Origin: Chloromonas sp. AAM2
Taxonomy: Eukaryota; Chlorophyta; Chlorophyceae; Chlamydomonadales; Chlamydomonadaceae
Direction of reading: 5' to 3'
Length of the DNA: 64,000 bases
Assembly: GCA_004335635.1 (NCBI GenBank)
Contig: QAXH01006441.1
Coordinates: 1 to 64,000, forward strand
Part shown: in pieces, positions 1-11,529 of the stretch
Layout: each line of letters begins with the position of its first letter
Numbering within the stretch: position 1 is the stretch's first letter
The notes under the pieces: model-generated
The model's database searches: none
What the model saw: the letters and a program-made list of their open reading frames with translations, nothing else
Told to the model about the DNA's origin: nothing
Translations under genes and position numbers: made by a program

Positions 1-88
1 TGCTTGTCCCACACATTGCTCTCCGCTTGTCCCACACATTGCTCTCCGCTTGTCCCACACATTCCTCTCTGCTTGTCCCACATTGACT
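1..88. repeat. Tandem repeat in intron of the GPHR-like gene
   Basis: About four copies of a 22-23 bp unit built on GCTTGTCCCACACATT fill the window edge. They lie directly downstream (minus sense) of the last visible splice donor of the GPHR-like gene, so they are intronic. Confidence 0.85.
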
Positions 89-91
89 CAC

Positions 92-2853
92 TTGCAGAGC
101 TGCACTAGACCGTCCAGCTCTGTCTGCATGTTGCGTATGTTGTCCCTCGGGCCGGAGGCCGCACCCCAGGCCATCACGCTCTGCATCATGCCGCCGAGGA
201 ACCCGGGAGCTGCAGGCAGGCAGTGACACGCATAGCAACATGATAGGACGCGCATGTGTGCATGTCCATGTCTGAACGGGTAAAGGCAAGAAAGGGACAA
301 AACAGGGGTGGCACAAAAGGTGAGAAGGCCACCTGGTCACAGATTTCAAAGCCTAGCCAGCGGACGCCAAATCGTGGTGCAAGTGTACCATCAATCAGTG
401 CACGGTGGCATCCACGTGTGTGTCACGCGATTGTGGGTGACAACGCATGGTGGCAATTGTATGCAGACATGATGCAGGCTGCCAATGAGCGTGAAGCCTA
501 GATGGGCAACACAGATGAACTCGTGTTGGCCGCATGTCAATCAGCTAACCTCGTGTTGGGCTGCCAACTACACTTTGAGGCTCACCATGTGCGTGATTTC
601 CATTTTCCTGCTGCTTCTGCAGCTCCAGCTGCGCTATGTGTATGCGCTTGCGCAGCTCGTCGCACATCAGCTGTGTCTGCCTGAACCACACAGCACAGGA
701 GACAAGCCAGCATGGGGGAGATGCGATGATAGGCATTTGCAAGCCAGCAGTCCATACTTATCAAGAGCTACAGGATGACTGAACGCTGAACACATGCAGA
801 GTGTGTGTGCGGCTGCTGCCTGCACTAGCACCTGCAGAGTGTGTGTGCGGCTGCTGCCTGCACTAGCACATGCTTGTGTTTGGAGGGCTAGTAAACTACT
901 GGATTGACCCTTGGAAGCCTGCTAAGTACCGCCTCAAAAGCTGTCAACAGGCCTGTGCACATGCATGCTGTCAGCCTGTAGCCCCAGTACACGCGTGCCA
1001 TACCCACACTGTCATTCCATTCGCGTCCCACCTGTATTGTTCTTCCATGCACGTGACCTCATACATTTCCACTGGTCGCACAAAGAGTGAAAGGTATGAG
1101 TAGGGCACGCTGACGGCTGCATAGCCCGACAGCACTGCTATCATCCATGTGCCCAGCACACCTACTCGGCTGATGGCCTGCATCATGGTGCAGAGGCATG
1201 CTGATGCAGTTTTTGACATGGCCGTGACTGTGGGAAGACATGCTCAATGGCCTGCCTAAACCAGCAGCGCAATGCACATGATGGACTGGCGGAGTGGCTG
1301 ACACCTGCCACGTGCTTCAACGCGTTGGTCAGCTCGGTCCTTCTGCGCTCCGTGCTGCCTGTTCATCTATCATCAGCTTCCTGTTTATATACATGGCACA
1401 TCTGCCATATCCAGCATGCCACCTGCTGTACACACGATTGCTGTCGCCAACAATGCCAAAGTCAGTTGCCACCGCACATTTGAGCCGTTTTTTTCTTGTC
1501 GCCCACTTCTGCTGACCCAATTGCCCATGCTGCACTGGCGTGCTGCGCAGCTGACTCGATGTGGACATTGCCACCTGTCTTAGCCCTGCCAGCGGCACGT
1601 GCTGAACTAAGTTGCCCCAGTTGTGCACCTGTTTGACGCTGAAAAGTCCTCCCACAGGGGGCGGTACACCCGGCAGGTAGTTGCCCATGCGCCAGAAGCA
1701 GTACATCAATGTCAGCCACACCAACGTGGACATTGCCAGGGCGTGGTGTTTACGGAACACGCCTGCAGTAGCACCAAGCAAGCCATTGAGAGAAGCAAGA
1801 TATGAGTACAGTTGCAGAGAACCCAAAGCAGGCCAGAGTCAAGGGTCAGGCCTGCATGCCTAAAGCAAGTGCTGACATGTGCTGTGGTGCATGTTGCCTA
1901 GCATGGGTTTTGGCAGGTCCCATTTGATCACTGGGTGCCACCCAGCCAGGTAAACTACCTTGGCAGCCATGGCTGCCAAGGTAGCACGTGCAACTACCTG
2001 CGCCTGAATCAACGGGTCCTGGCATGCGTGAGGCTCAGACATGGGGCACGGAAGACTGTGCATCCCCAAAAGGTAACGTCTGTTCATCTCACACTTAATA
2101 GATGCAGCGGTGAACAAATGTGGGTCAAACATACCTGTCAGCGTCCGCCATATGTGATAGAAGGGCACGACTGCCAGAAGCAACAGCAGCAACCCCCACA
2201 CTGTGGTATACCAAAGGAGCATGCGTGTGCTGCAGGCAGTGGAGCACGACATGAGGACATCTAAGCCATAGCGGCAGCATAAACTTGTTGCCATCCCAGA
2301 TTCTCAAGCTTGCGGACTTGAGAAACAAATGAACGCAGCAGAAGGTAAGCAAAAGCAACACAGGGACTGGCTGCAGCGTGTGGCATGGAGGAGCTGCTGT
2401 TCATGCTTGCAGGTTAATTGGGAAATCACCGAGTCAAATGCACTATTATGTTTGGACCAGGCATGAATTGCAAATACTTTGACCCCACGTACCCTCTGGG
2501 CAGAAAGCTCACGATCTCAAAGAGTATGAGCAACAGCATGTTGCAGGAGCATGTGAAGACCAAGGACCACAAGGTCTGCGAGGCAGGAGCTCAACCGGTT
2601 GAGCCAGGGAGCCGGGTGGCAGGTGGCTTACATGCGGCCAGCAGCGGTTGCCTACCTGCACAGCCGTATCCTTTTCCTCCAGATTCCCAAGGCTCTGTGA
2701 TAGGAACCACCATCCCAGCCAGAAGAAGCCGCCGAGCACGGCGAGACCAACAAGCACGCCCAAGAACAGCTCCATCCTTGGGTCATCGCCAGACCTAATA
2801 ACCAGCTGCAACACTTCGCTTGCCTTGCCAGTCAGCTGGCCCATCGCCAGCAT
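92..2853 (-). CDS. GPHR: Golgi pH regulator / GTG-type (GPR89 family) membrane protein, N-terminal part
   Basis: Multi-exon gene on the minus strand, cut by the left window edge. Family members are multi-pass proteins acting as Golgi anion channels in animals and GTG proteins in plants. The exons match the family in order. At 2853-2656 a hydrophobic N-terminus ends EEKDTAVQ. At 2575-2513 lies CSCNMLLLILFEI. Around 2250-2120 lies WGLLLLLLAVVPFYHIW. Around 1760-1620 lies LVWLTLMYCFWRMG, followed by LFSVKQ. Around 1190-1095 lies ISRVGVLGTWMIAVLSGYAA, followed by VPYSYLSLFVR. Around 690-610 is a charged helix matching the family's cytosolic loop, and 209-92 carries NIRNMQTELDGLVQLCK. The C-terminal half (later membrane segments) lies outside the window. 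The first Met could be at 2853 or at the internal Met near 2772. Some splice joins, notably between 2513 and 2250, were not resolved in phase. Family assignment is strong; exact exon ends are approximate. Confidence 0.85.
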
Positions 2854-3210
2854 AGTGTCCAGCGAGCAGACGCCTGGTTTTCCACACCGCGCGGATTTGC
2901 GCTTTGCGCGTTATTTAACCGCTGTCACACTGGCACTGGTCTTGCATGCCTAGACTCTAGCCAGTTGCATGGCTAGAGCTTCCACACTCCTCGACTTCCG
3001 GCCGTGGGCTGCCAGATGGATGAGCTACAGCCGACCATCTGTCACAGCCAGTACATGCAACGATTAGTACAGGCAAGAGACGCGGGCAAGAGACAGAGGC
3101 GTAGGTTGCAACAACGTTTGACACGCCTCATCATGACACACTGCCAAATGGAGAGAGTGAGAGTGAAACAGGGACGCAGGTACGTGACGAAGGTGTGACA
3201 TGGTACACAA

Positions 3211-3236
3211 CCACACACACACACACACACACACAC
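3211..3236. repeat. (AC)n microsatellite
   Basis: An uninterrupted dinucleotide run of about 13 units. Confidence 0.95.
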
Positions 3237-3745
3237 GATGCTGGCAGGCCAGGCTGTCCCTGTCTATAACAGCGCTGTCACCTGAATGCGACAGAATCCC
3301 TGCTGAATCGCATAGCGGTGTGCATCTTCCAGTGTTGCAACATAGCCAGTAGTACTGCTATCTTGCACGGCGTACAGGGTCCTTGCTGAGACCCCCGGCC
3401 TGGTACTGCTGCCTCTTCGAGCCCGACTTGTTAGGCCTGGGTAACGGGCCATACAACCCTTCGCATTGATGTCATGCATACACAGAGGAAGACAGGAACA
3501 GGCATGGGCACGTCCACAGACTATGTGGTGGTGGTGGCTCTCCCACCCACAGGCATGATGGTGGCATGTTCGTCAGGCGTGACCAGCAACCCATGCTTTC
3601 ACGGGCTGACGCCTAGGTGGTGGCACGCCCAGCAATTCATGCAGCTCAGGCCGCCCAGCGACCCCTGCCACTGGGTTTGATGCTACTTAAAGCGAGCGAG
3701 AGGGGCAGGTGCCAGGCCATGCCAACATGGGCGCCCTGGGAATGC

Positions 3746-3826
3746 TGGAGAGATTGTTCCGAGTGGTATTGAATCCACTTCACATAGGCTTTATGACTGT
3801 CTTTCGGCCGGTGTAACTCTGCAGAC
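3746..3826 (-). repeat. Dispersed hairpin repeat, copy 1
   Basis: Diverged member of a short dispersed family in this window (other copies near 4568, 25629, 32107, 33947, 41579 and 54597). It contains the CCGAGTGGTATTGAATCCACTT-like core, where GTGG and CCAC arms can pair. Confidence 0.5.
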
Positions 3827-4567
3827 CTGTTTGCCACAGCCTGAAGACAGGCATAGTTGTCTTCAGCCAGTGAACTCACACTCGGGTTCGACCTGTGGGT
3901 GCTGTAACTGCAATCTTCAGCAGCCCATGCTTGCCGCCACTCATAAAAAAAGTATTGACGGCGCTTAAGTGTTTAAGTGAATGTTTTGAGTGCTTGTAAT
4001 GACCCAGTATCCACATGGGCTGCCTGTTGCTATGAAAAGCTTGCCTTGAGGATGTGCTGGGGACGCCTGATGTGCCTCAAGACCAGCCAACAGGTGTCCA
4101 ACCCTGTCTGCGGCCATTGCAGGAGGATGCCTGGAACGTGGACTCGGTATGCCGGATAAAAAGTTCGAAAACAATTAACAGTGTTGTTTAAAAGTGTGGT
4201 TGGTACGGTAGGGCAGACACGGTTGGCTCCTGGTGACCCATTCTGATCAACCCATGCACAACCAGGCCAACTACAAATCTTCAGCTATCCCTAACATCCC
4301 GATTTCTGTCCAGCTGCTCTTGGGGAACGCTCATGCAGAGTGCATGTGTGCTGACATGAGTATTCGATTGGACTTCACAACTCTGGTAAACCAACTCAAC
4401 GTCCAGCTGGAACACATGGGCTGGGAAGGCCATGTCTTGCACAGATTGAGTGTTGAGCGCACAAAGCTAAGTTTGTCACGCTGCATGTTCATACCGTAAA
4501 CTGACATGTTTTCATACGCGACCAGGCAAAAAAAAGCCTGTAAAATCTGCCATTTGGCAAGACACAA

Positions 4568-4657
4568 CTGTCCTTCTGGAGGTATCGTTCCTAGTGGTAT
4601 TGAACCCACTTTACAGTGGTTTTATGATTGTCTTTGGCACATTGGCCCGTGTAAAAC
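4568..4657 (-). repeat. Dispersed hairpin repeat, copy 2
   Basis: In minus sense the copy reads FTRANVPKTIIKPL then stop, followed by a small AGTGGG...CCACT hairpin and TCCAGAAGGACAG. It closely resembles the copy at 25629-25716. It looks like the 3' end of a mobile element's reading frame plus a structured tail. Confidence 0.6.
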
Positions 4658-5636
4658 GATAATGTAAAAATGATCTTGTAACGCCCTCTTTAGGCAGTCA
4701 GCAACATATTTTTGGTTTAACTTGGGTTTGAGCAGACAACGATGTGATGGACCTCCTTGATAGGTGCTGACGGTTGTTCATCCTTCATGAAGCACAGCAA
4801 AGGGGGGGAGGGGGGGGGATTAGGTCGTAGGAAGGCACACAGAGCGCCTTCCGATGGCACCCCGTTACCTCACATATTCAGCATAGTCAACTCGAGTGTG
4901 GAGCCGTGCTGTGTTGAAGTTCACACCGTAAAAGAACTGCCTCACTTTTGGGCAGTTCTGGTCAACGCTGGCGCCATGACCACGACCGTGGCGTGCGAAA
5001 GTTGACTATATGCAGGCAATTTTTACTTGCGTGGCGCGCTTTCAAATGTTCTGTCTCACATCACGCCGGCAGACTCATAGTCAGTTCTCACTCATTACCC
5101 TAGAACGTGACAGTCGATGCTGCCAGCTGCCAGGAACGAGGCCCACAAACATGACAAATTGGTGGTGGGTCGTTACATCGTTCCTGGTCAGGCGCACAAG
5201 CAACTGAAATTCGCGAAACAAAACGTGTAAACAAGCTAGTACACAGCCATTGCAAGCACAAAAGCAAACAAGCAAATAAACAACCAAACGGTTCAAGTAA
5301 ACTAGAACACGGCAAGGTTGGAAGCAACTAGACCCACCACCCGGCACGCCTGAGCAGCATCCACGCAGGGCGGGTGGGTGGGCAATAACCTGGAACACTG
5401 ATGCAGACGAAAGTCTGCAAAACGATATAACACAGAATGCTGGTCATATCGTAGACATCTCCTTTACACCTCCAGAGTCCACTCGTGAGAAACTGCAGCA
5501 CGTGGTTCCGTTACACTCCACCACTTAGCAGCTACGTTTCCCATGGCGTTCCCATGGCGGTTTTTGGGCTAAACATACCTTGACCCAGGCTTGACCCCGT
5601 CAAGGGGGCAAGTTAACAGAACATACCGTTGTCACG

Positions 5637-6275
5637 ATGATTTCTTCTCTCAGCAGCATAAACAGCAGCGGCTGCTGTCAGCAGCTTCGCAAAGTCAGCA
5701 AGATACGCTTGCTTCGTCCCTACACGCTGCTGCGTCGTGGAGTTACTACACAGGCCGTTGAACGTGACTGGCTTGACAGAAGCAAGGACACGCAGCCCAA
5801 GCCAGGCTGGACAAAGCACCTTCTGTCTTCTCGGGCTCTCCAGTTTCTCGGCCTTCAACTCAGCATCATCGGCACCGCCGTGACGCTGTACATGACTTTG
5901 AGCATGGTGAGTTGTGGGCTGAAGGGCACCAGCTTGGCCGAAGGGCTAATGCACTGATCTGGAATGTTCGGTGAGGGTTCTTTGCGTGCAGGCCAGCTGC
6001 AGGACCCAGCCCCTGTGCCTTTCATGATGAATTTGTCACATGTGCCGTCCATCAGAAGCCCAGGCGGCCATCCCGTCAGTCCACAAGTCGTCCTCGGTGT
6101 GCTCTGCTGCAGGGGCTGAATGAGTTGAAGGAAGACTTGCGCGACCAGGGTGCCAGGATAGAGAGAGTACTGGATGACCAGGGTGCCAGGATAGAGAGAG
6201 TACTGGATGACAGCACAGCCGTGAGGGGTGTTGCTTGTTTCAGAGGTGGACAACCTGGAGCGGCGCCTTAGTTGA
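5637..6275 (+). CDS. Small membrane protein with basic N-terminus and coiled-coil tail (unknown function)
   Basis: Three exons join in phase: 5637-5906, 6113-6220 and 6246-6275, giving 135 residues and a TGA stop. Both introns have GTGAG donors and AG acceptors. The first about 50 residues are rich in Arg, Ser and Leu and nearly free of acidic residues, like a mitochondrial or plastid presequence. A hydrophobic segment around residues 68-90 (FLGLQLSIIGTAVTLYM) could span a membrane once. The tail is a charged helix in which the 11-residue unit DQGARIERVLD occurs twice in tandem. The protein ends DNLERRLS. I do not recognise the family. The size and layout resemble small accessory subunits of organellar membranes, but that is inference. 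The in-frame splicing and the repeated hendecad are seen directly. Confidence 0.6.
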
Positions 6276-6899
6276 GAAACGTTTACTAACAGCCTTTGCC
6301 AGTTCTGGGACAGTTCCCAGAATGACTTTGAAACCAGTGTGACGACAGGGAAGCCCGTGAAAGCAGGGTTTATGCCAGAGTACAAGGTCCAGGGCTAGTC
6401 ACGGAGATAGGGTCTCATGACATTTTAGTTACAGTCGGTGGCCAAAAAAATACCATAAATCAACGAAATCAACAAAGAAAAGAACAAGAATTCAACAAAA
6501 TCGCAGAAAGTAGCTCAGTATTAGCCATCCAGTTCTATGGAATGTTATTCGTTCATGTATTATAAGTCCCAGTTCAGTTAAGCTCCATTGTGCGCTGAAG
6601 CAAGTCTGGCTGTCCATGCTAGTGTTGAAACACCTTAATCCAAGTGAGGCAAGCCAAGAACGGACGCTTGTGTTGGCCTTACACAACAGGAAAGATGCAG
6701 CGAGGCCATGTACTGGGACAGTTGCACGGCCCACACTGTGGCGTTGCTACTGGGACAGCTGGTTGGAATTTCACCACTCCAAGAGAGATGTGCCCTCTTG
6801 TGTGGTAAAGTACTTGAGGGAGAACGTATGCTTGCACTTGGAGCAGTACTTGACTGGCTGCCCTACTGGCTTGCCACTGCCATTGTTTTCAGGGTAATA

Positions 6900-9234
6900 G
6901 TAGAGTCGCCCTGCTCGCCGCAAGCTGTCCGGCCATCTTTGCTGGGCGCACTGGGTGGCGTCCACGCTGTGCACGGCCACGCACCGGACACCAACTTGGC
7001 AGACGAAGCTTCCCGTCGTGCTGCCGCTCGCACCTGCGCGATACGAGATCCCGGACAAGAAGGATGCTGATGTGTGTGATAATGCGTTTGGTTATGCAAG
7101 TCGTGCACCTGACCGACCTACATTTGAATATAGAGACTGACCGGCCAGCTCACCACCCCCGTCTCCATGCCCGCGCCACCCGAGCGCGTGTACTCACCGC
7201 CTTTCATTTCTGCACAAGACACAAAAGAGTACTGTGAGTTAGGCTGACGGCATTGCACGAGAGCGCACATGCATGCATGCACAGAGTGTGAATGCGATAT
7301 GCACGCATAAGACAACAAACACTCGGTCGCGTCACACCCATACCCACACCACACCCACATACTGATGTCTAGCTGGTGTGTGCAGTGTGACCCTGGGATT
7401 GGCATGTCCTCACACCTTAACCACCATTCTGGCCAGGTGCAACACACAGGAGAGTAATGTTAAATACGCACACAAGGGCACAGGTACACATCATCCATGC
7501 CCAGCCGTTCCCCCATGCCTCGCCCACGAGGGCATGGGGCCCTGGAGGGGACAGGGGCTGGCTGGCCGGGGGTGGCTGGGGTGGGCCTGGGCTATGGTGT
7601 GGGTTGTGATGCACACACATGTAATTGTCCTGTCTGGCGCAACGCACTCAACGGCATCTGCCTTGCAGTCACGCAGCTTCTGGGCCGTCTTGTCAGTCTT
7701 GGTCTTGGCACCAGGGTCCGTGCTCTCCAGCACCTGGCAGGATTTTCCACCTGCACGCACAATTGAGGGACATGCATGATCAGAAACGCCGACATGACAA
7801 CATGAATCAGTACGCAAACAGACACACAAACATAAATTACTGGCCCCGTGCCCAGCCGTTCCTCCAGGCCTCGCCCACGAAGGCATGAGATGGGACAGGG
7901 ACTGGCTGGCCGGGGGTGGCTGGGGTGGGCCTGGGCTGGTGGTGGTGGTAATGGTGTGCACTGCTCTTACCTCCTGTCAATAGGGAGGCGCTCTGGCAAC
8001 TGCTACGCGCTAGAGGAATGGCCCTAAGCTGGTGGAACTGCTGGAAGACCTTTATGGGTATCACACACACGGGCACATGCGCTGCTGCCGCCATGAGATA
8101 TGTCGTGTCGTCACACCTTGCCCCACCCTCATGGCTGCAACCTCCAATGTATGTGCATTACGTGTCTGCACTACTCTTAGCTGCACGCTGACACGAAGAA
8201 TCTTGCAGACTCCTCGATGTCACGAAGAATCGAGGCGGGGTTCCCAGCACCGCGTCGTTGCGTGTGAGCAGAATGCCACCAGCACGATGTCCATTAGCAG
8301 CCCATGCTCCGTACCGCAGTACCAGCAGAATCAAAGGCCAGCACCAATGGCGCCACCCCCTGCCACCAGGGCTTAGGCAGGCCCGCTGCCACTGAGACAG
8401 CCCCTGGGGCGTGACCAGCTGCTCGCTGTGCAGTTGCTGCAGTTGGCTGAAGTTGGTGGGTGCCTGCACGCCGAGCCGTGGCAAATAAACCGGGTGCTGA
8501 CTGCTGGCAAAGACAAGCCCGCGCACAGCAGGCAGCAGGTCAATGAAGACCCCTATTGTGACCGTCGCCCCGCGAACCAGCCCAGTGCGGCTTGCCCCGT
8601 CCAGCAGTGGCGAGACAAACCTAGCCTCGCCATCGGATGCCCCGGCCAGTGGGTCGAACGAGTTTGTGCCCAGTGCAACATTGCCGCTGGTTTTGTGGGC
8701 GCTCTGCTGGCTGCTGTTGCCTCCTACTGGCTGCTGCTGCTCCTCGTCCGCTGACTGCTCCCATTCTGAGTAAGATTGATCGCTGTCTGACTCTGACCCC
8801 TTGCTGTCTGACTTCCGCCGCTTGAGATTGCCTCCCTGTTGCTTCTGGTAGGCAAGATGCTCCAACTGAATGAGCAGCACTCCAGGGGGAACCCCTTCCA
8901 GGCCCTCCTGGTTGTGCGCCTGTCGCCGGATTGACTCTTCGATGGCTGACTGGATGGGTGATATCCAGACCTGCTGGTCTGGGGCCTCCTGTGCCCACAA
9001 CCCCAGGAGGTCCAATGCCTCCTGCTGAGCTGCCTCAGCTGTAGCTGGGCACGGCTGCTGATGCTGCATGCAGCTTTGGCAGCAGTTGATCATGCAGTGC
9101 AACGACCTCGGCTGCTGATAGCGAGGGGCTATGCGTCTGTGCCAACAGGCGCTGCACCAGGCCAGACAGGTCCACCATGCCAGCCTTTTGCCTGAGGTTA
9201 TGGAGCATCCTGCAACGGACAGTAACAACAGCAT
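6900..9234 (-). CDS. Hypothetical multi-exon gene, Cys-containing C-terminal exons (approximate limits)
   Basis: Several coding-like stretches share the minus strand. At 9210-9030 is a helical segment (SGLVQRLLAQTHSPSLSAAE). At 9015-8390 is a long open frame with an acidic, Ser-rich linker (SDSKGSESDSDQSYSEWEQS). Near 8090-7975 is a segment ending SCQSASLLTGG, which joins in phase to GKSCQVLESTDPG at about 7755-7625. Near 7220-7155 lies MKGGEYTRSGGAGMETG, and near 7050-6950 lies GSFVCQVGVRCVAVHSVD. The first two stretches lie in different frames; joining them needs a roughly 28-nt intron or a frameshift, so the gene may be broken there or the start may be wrong. Repeated Cys residues in the C-terminal exons suggest a disulfide-rich or metal-binding domain. 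No family recognised; the model may mix two genes. Confidence 0.35.
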
Positions 9235-9634
9235 GGGCTTGAAGCATAATACAGGTGTGCCAGCTTCTCATGCTGCGCCCCCTGCGGGCCCTGCGATCTT
9301 ATGACCAGTGATTGAGCGACGGGGTTCACGCACTTGACTACGTGTTCGCGACAGCCGTGTGGTTGTTGTCAACTTCGACAAGTTGTGCGACCAGACCAAC
9401 ACTGTCGGCGGACAAATTGCATTACGTTGTGCGTGGGGAAGCTGTCGAGAAACTGCACAGGTCATAAGGCTGAGTCGCAGCTGTATGTACAAGAGCAGCA
9501 CGACCCCTGGAAGTTGCCGGCAATTGCACGCAAAGGCAAGCTCGCCCATATTCAGGAAAGCAAACACCCATCTGCGTCCCACAGCCCTGAAAGAAAATCT
9601 CTAGGTTTATCAAAGTTCAATTCCACAGACAACA

Positions 9635-9910
9635 TGGCAACGGTCAGACAAACTCGCCAGCAGAGTAGGTTGGCACAGGGAGCATTGCGTCAAGAACTGG
9701 GTATCCCACGGTTGACTACCACTCTCATGCGTGCTTGTATGGTCGTTAACACTGAGGATTGCTACTTGCAGTTGGCGTGCATGCAACAATTCCTCTCACA
9801 TGTGCAGGAAGCTGACAGGGTGCGTGATGTATGGGCTCGAGCTGTGCAAGCCAGGAACCAGAGGACGGAGGCAGCCCTAATAATACAACGGACGTGGCGT
9901 GCCCGGCATA
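9635..9910 (+). CDS. Hypothetical exon with an IQ-like motif
   Basis: An open stretch starting MATVRQTRQQSRLAQGALRQ runs into a helical region ending AALIIQRTWRAR, which fits the calmodulin-binding IQ consensus (IQxxxR). It then runs straight into an (AT)n tract, so the exon must end near 9908. Upstream is the divergent minus-strand hypothetical gene. Continuation exons were not established; a helical open stretch at about 11371-11510 on the same strand might belong to the same gene. Confidence 0.35.
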
Positions 9911-9931
9911 TATATATATATATATATATAT
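9908..9931. repeat. (AT)n microsatellite
   Basis: Pure AT dinucleotide run directly after the IQ-like exon. The near-identical words ATATATGGCCTTCA follow twice. Confidence 0.95.
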
Positions 9932-9934
9932 GGC

Positions 9935-10900
9935 CTTCATATATATGGCCTTCACTCATGCACATGTATCATCCATGGAGGGTTCGATCAGCCAGCACAA
10001 CTTTGCATTCAACACCACCAACGTAGTGTGGAAGACGGTGTGCTGTACGCCGACGATGTGCTGTGCGCCCAGCACCTCAGCTAGCTGAGAGCCCCATTGA
10101 ACTGGCAAAAAGAAGTTTGCCAGTTCTGGGACAATTCGTGTGAGACAGACAGTGACGTGGTGCAGGTGTGTAAATGTGGCGTGACATGTGAGACTGAGAT
10201 ATTGCGCCCTGAATTCAGCAGAGGACACAGTATGGCAAGGCGAGTGCATGTGTCAAGTGCCTTGTCAACTCGTGCCCATGACTGCCATACGACCGTTTGT
10301 ACATTGCTCGTTGTACCAATGTACTCGTACCAATGTACCAATGGTCGCACTACGTGTGTTACATCTGGTCGTTGCCATGCGGCACAAGCCTCAAAACTGT
10401 GGCTAGTTAATTCATGCGATTTCGTCATCAGGTATGACCATCATGTAGTCATGCAGCAGGGTTTCCTTTTGTACAACAAGGCGGGTACATGGCTTCTTCG
10501 GGGACGGTTGTGCTGTAGTTTTTTTGTATAAACAGACATAGGCATCGTGACTGGTTGCCTTGGACTGAGAATTGGCAGGGAGTGTGCACACGACTTCACC
10601 CTCGGCAGGAATTTATTGCACTTTTGATAGGAGAATGTGCCCAAACACCCATACTTGCTTTATGCATTTCTCAGTTGCGTTGCAATGCATTGGATGACGA
10701 GCTATACCATTTTTTATACCATGCACTGGTGCCTGTTCAACACTTGAGGTATGCCTGAGCACGTGCTGTAGTTATACCACATGCCTGGAGGGGAGAAACG
10801 TAGCATGCAGCGGGGCTGTGTGCTGTGCTGTACGGCATGTGTATGTAGTGTGACGACACTCACTCAGAGAACACGTTTTGGGTATTTTGGGTTCGAATCA
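9935..10900. other. Non-coding stretch with small hairpin
   Basis: No convincing gene. It contains a short inverted repeat at about 10103-10128 (AACTGGCAAA, 6-nt loop, TTTGCCAGTT). Related words recur near 6300 and, inverted, near 18785, so this is probably a diverged dispersed repeat. Confidence 0.4.
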
Positions 10901-10906
10901 CCAATG

Positions 10907-10950
10907 ATGAGGCGTAGTCACACTTCAGTTGAAGTGTGACTACGCCTCAT
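10907..10950. repeat. Perfect 21-bp inverted repeat with 2-nt centre
   Basis: The arm ATGAGGCGTAGTCACACTTC+A is followed by GT and then its exact reverse complement. This gives a 44-bp near-perfect palindrome able to form a long hairpin or cruciform. It sits in a gene-poor stretch. Confidence 0.9.
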
Positions 10951-11370
10951 TTATGTACGCGTGGTCTCCGAGTACAGTGCACCACATTCGTAATACCAAG
11001 CAGAGCTCCTGTCTCCAAGTCCTGGCACATTTCCTTGCACTCCTGTGAAACCCTAACCCATGCTCCCAGGAAAACTCGAACCCATGAGGGTGGCAGGCCT
11101 CAATGGAACCATGTGTCGCAGGCCAGAAGGCCTGACAGTGGCAGACACAGTGCCAGTACAGTGCCAGTACAGTGCCAGACTATGCACTGCAAGCAACAAG
11201 CGGTGACACAGACATTGTGCAAACAGGTGTTGCTGAGGGCCTCAATGCCTGCAAGGAATGAAGCAAGCTGCCGCCGAGACATGAATGGCATGGTGCATCC
11301 CTGCCATACACACGTTCTTGATGCAAGCCCTTGTGCAGCGCGCACGCAGCATGCACAGCATCAATTGCCA

Positions 11371-11510
11371 TTTGCCAGGCAGCTGCTGCAGAGGTTGTCA
11401 CAGCCAAGGAGGCAGCAGACCTTCTTGCCAAGGCATACAAGTGGCGACGTGAAAAGCATGTGTTCTCAAACATACCTACCAGTGTTCAACAGGCACCAGC
11501 ATGTGCTTAG
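11371..11510 (+). CDS. Coding-like exon, unknown protein
   Basis: After a plausible AG acceptor a frame reads AAAEVVTAKEAADLLAKAYK and then WRREKHVFSNIPT before a stop. The composition (alanine-rich amphipathic helix, few rare residues) looks coding, but no family is recognised and no firm partner exon was found. Confidence 0.3.
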
Positions 11511-11529
11511 GCTTACCTGTTGATGTTAC

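Larger units (their letters stand above)
2860..5636. other. Spacer with no convincing gene
   Basis: Open frames here are short and unlike known proteins. The stretch holds an (AC)n run, two copies of the dispersed hairpin repeat (near 3750 and 4570) and a G-run near 4800. It separates the GPHR-like gene from the small membrane protein gene at 5637. Confidence 0.5.

Noticed and set aside
6290..6335. TTCTGGGA CAGT TCCCAGAA hairpin as a transcription terminator
   Set aside because: Hairpin terminators are bacterial; here it is a weak 8-bp stem within a diverged repeat related to 10109 and 18785.
5855..6385. 176-codon minus-strand open frame
   Set aside because: It is the shadow of the plus-strand small gene at 5637-6275, including its duplicated 33-bp unit.
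10891..10903. GTTCGAATCACC, resembling a tRNA T-arm / B box
   Set aside because: No matching acceptor stem, anticodon arm or A box could be laid out around it.
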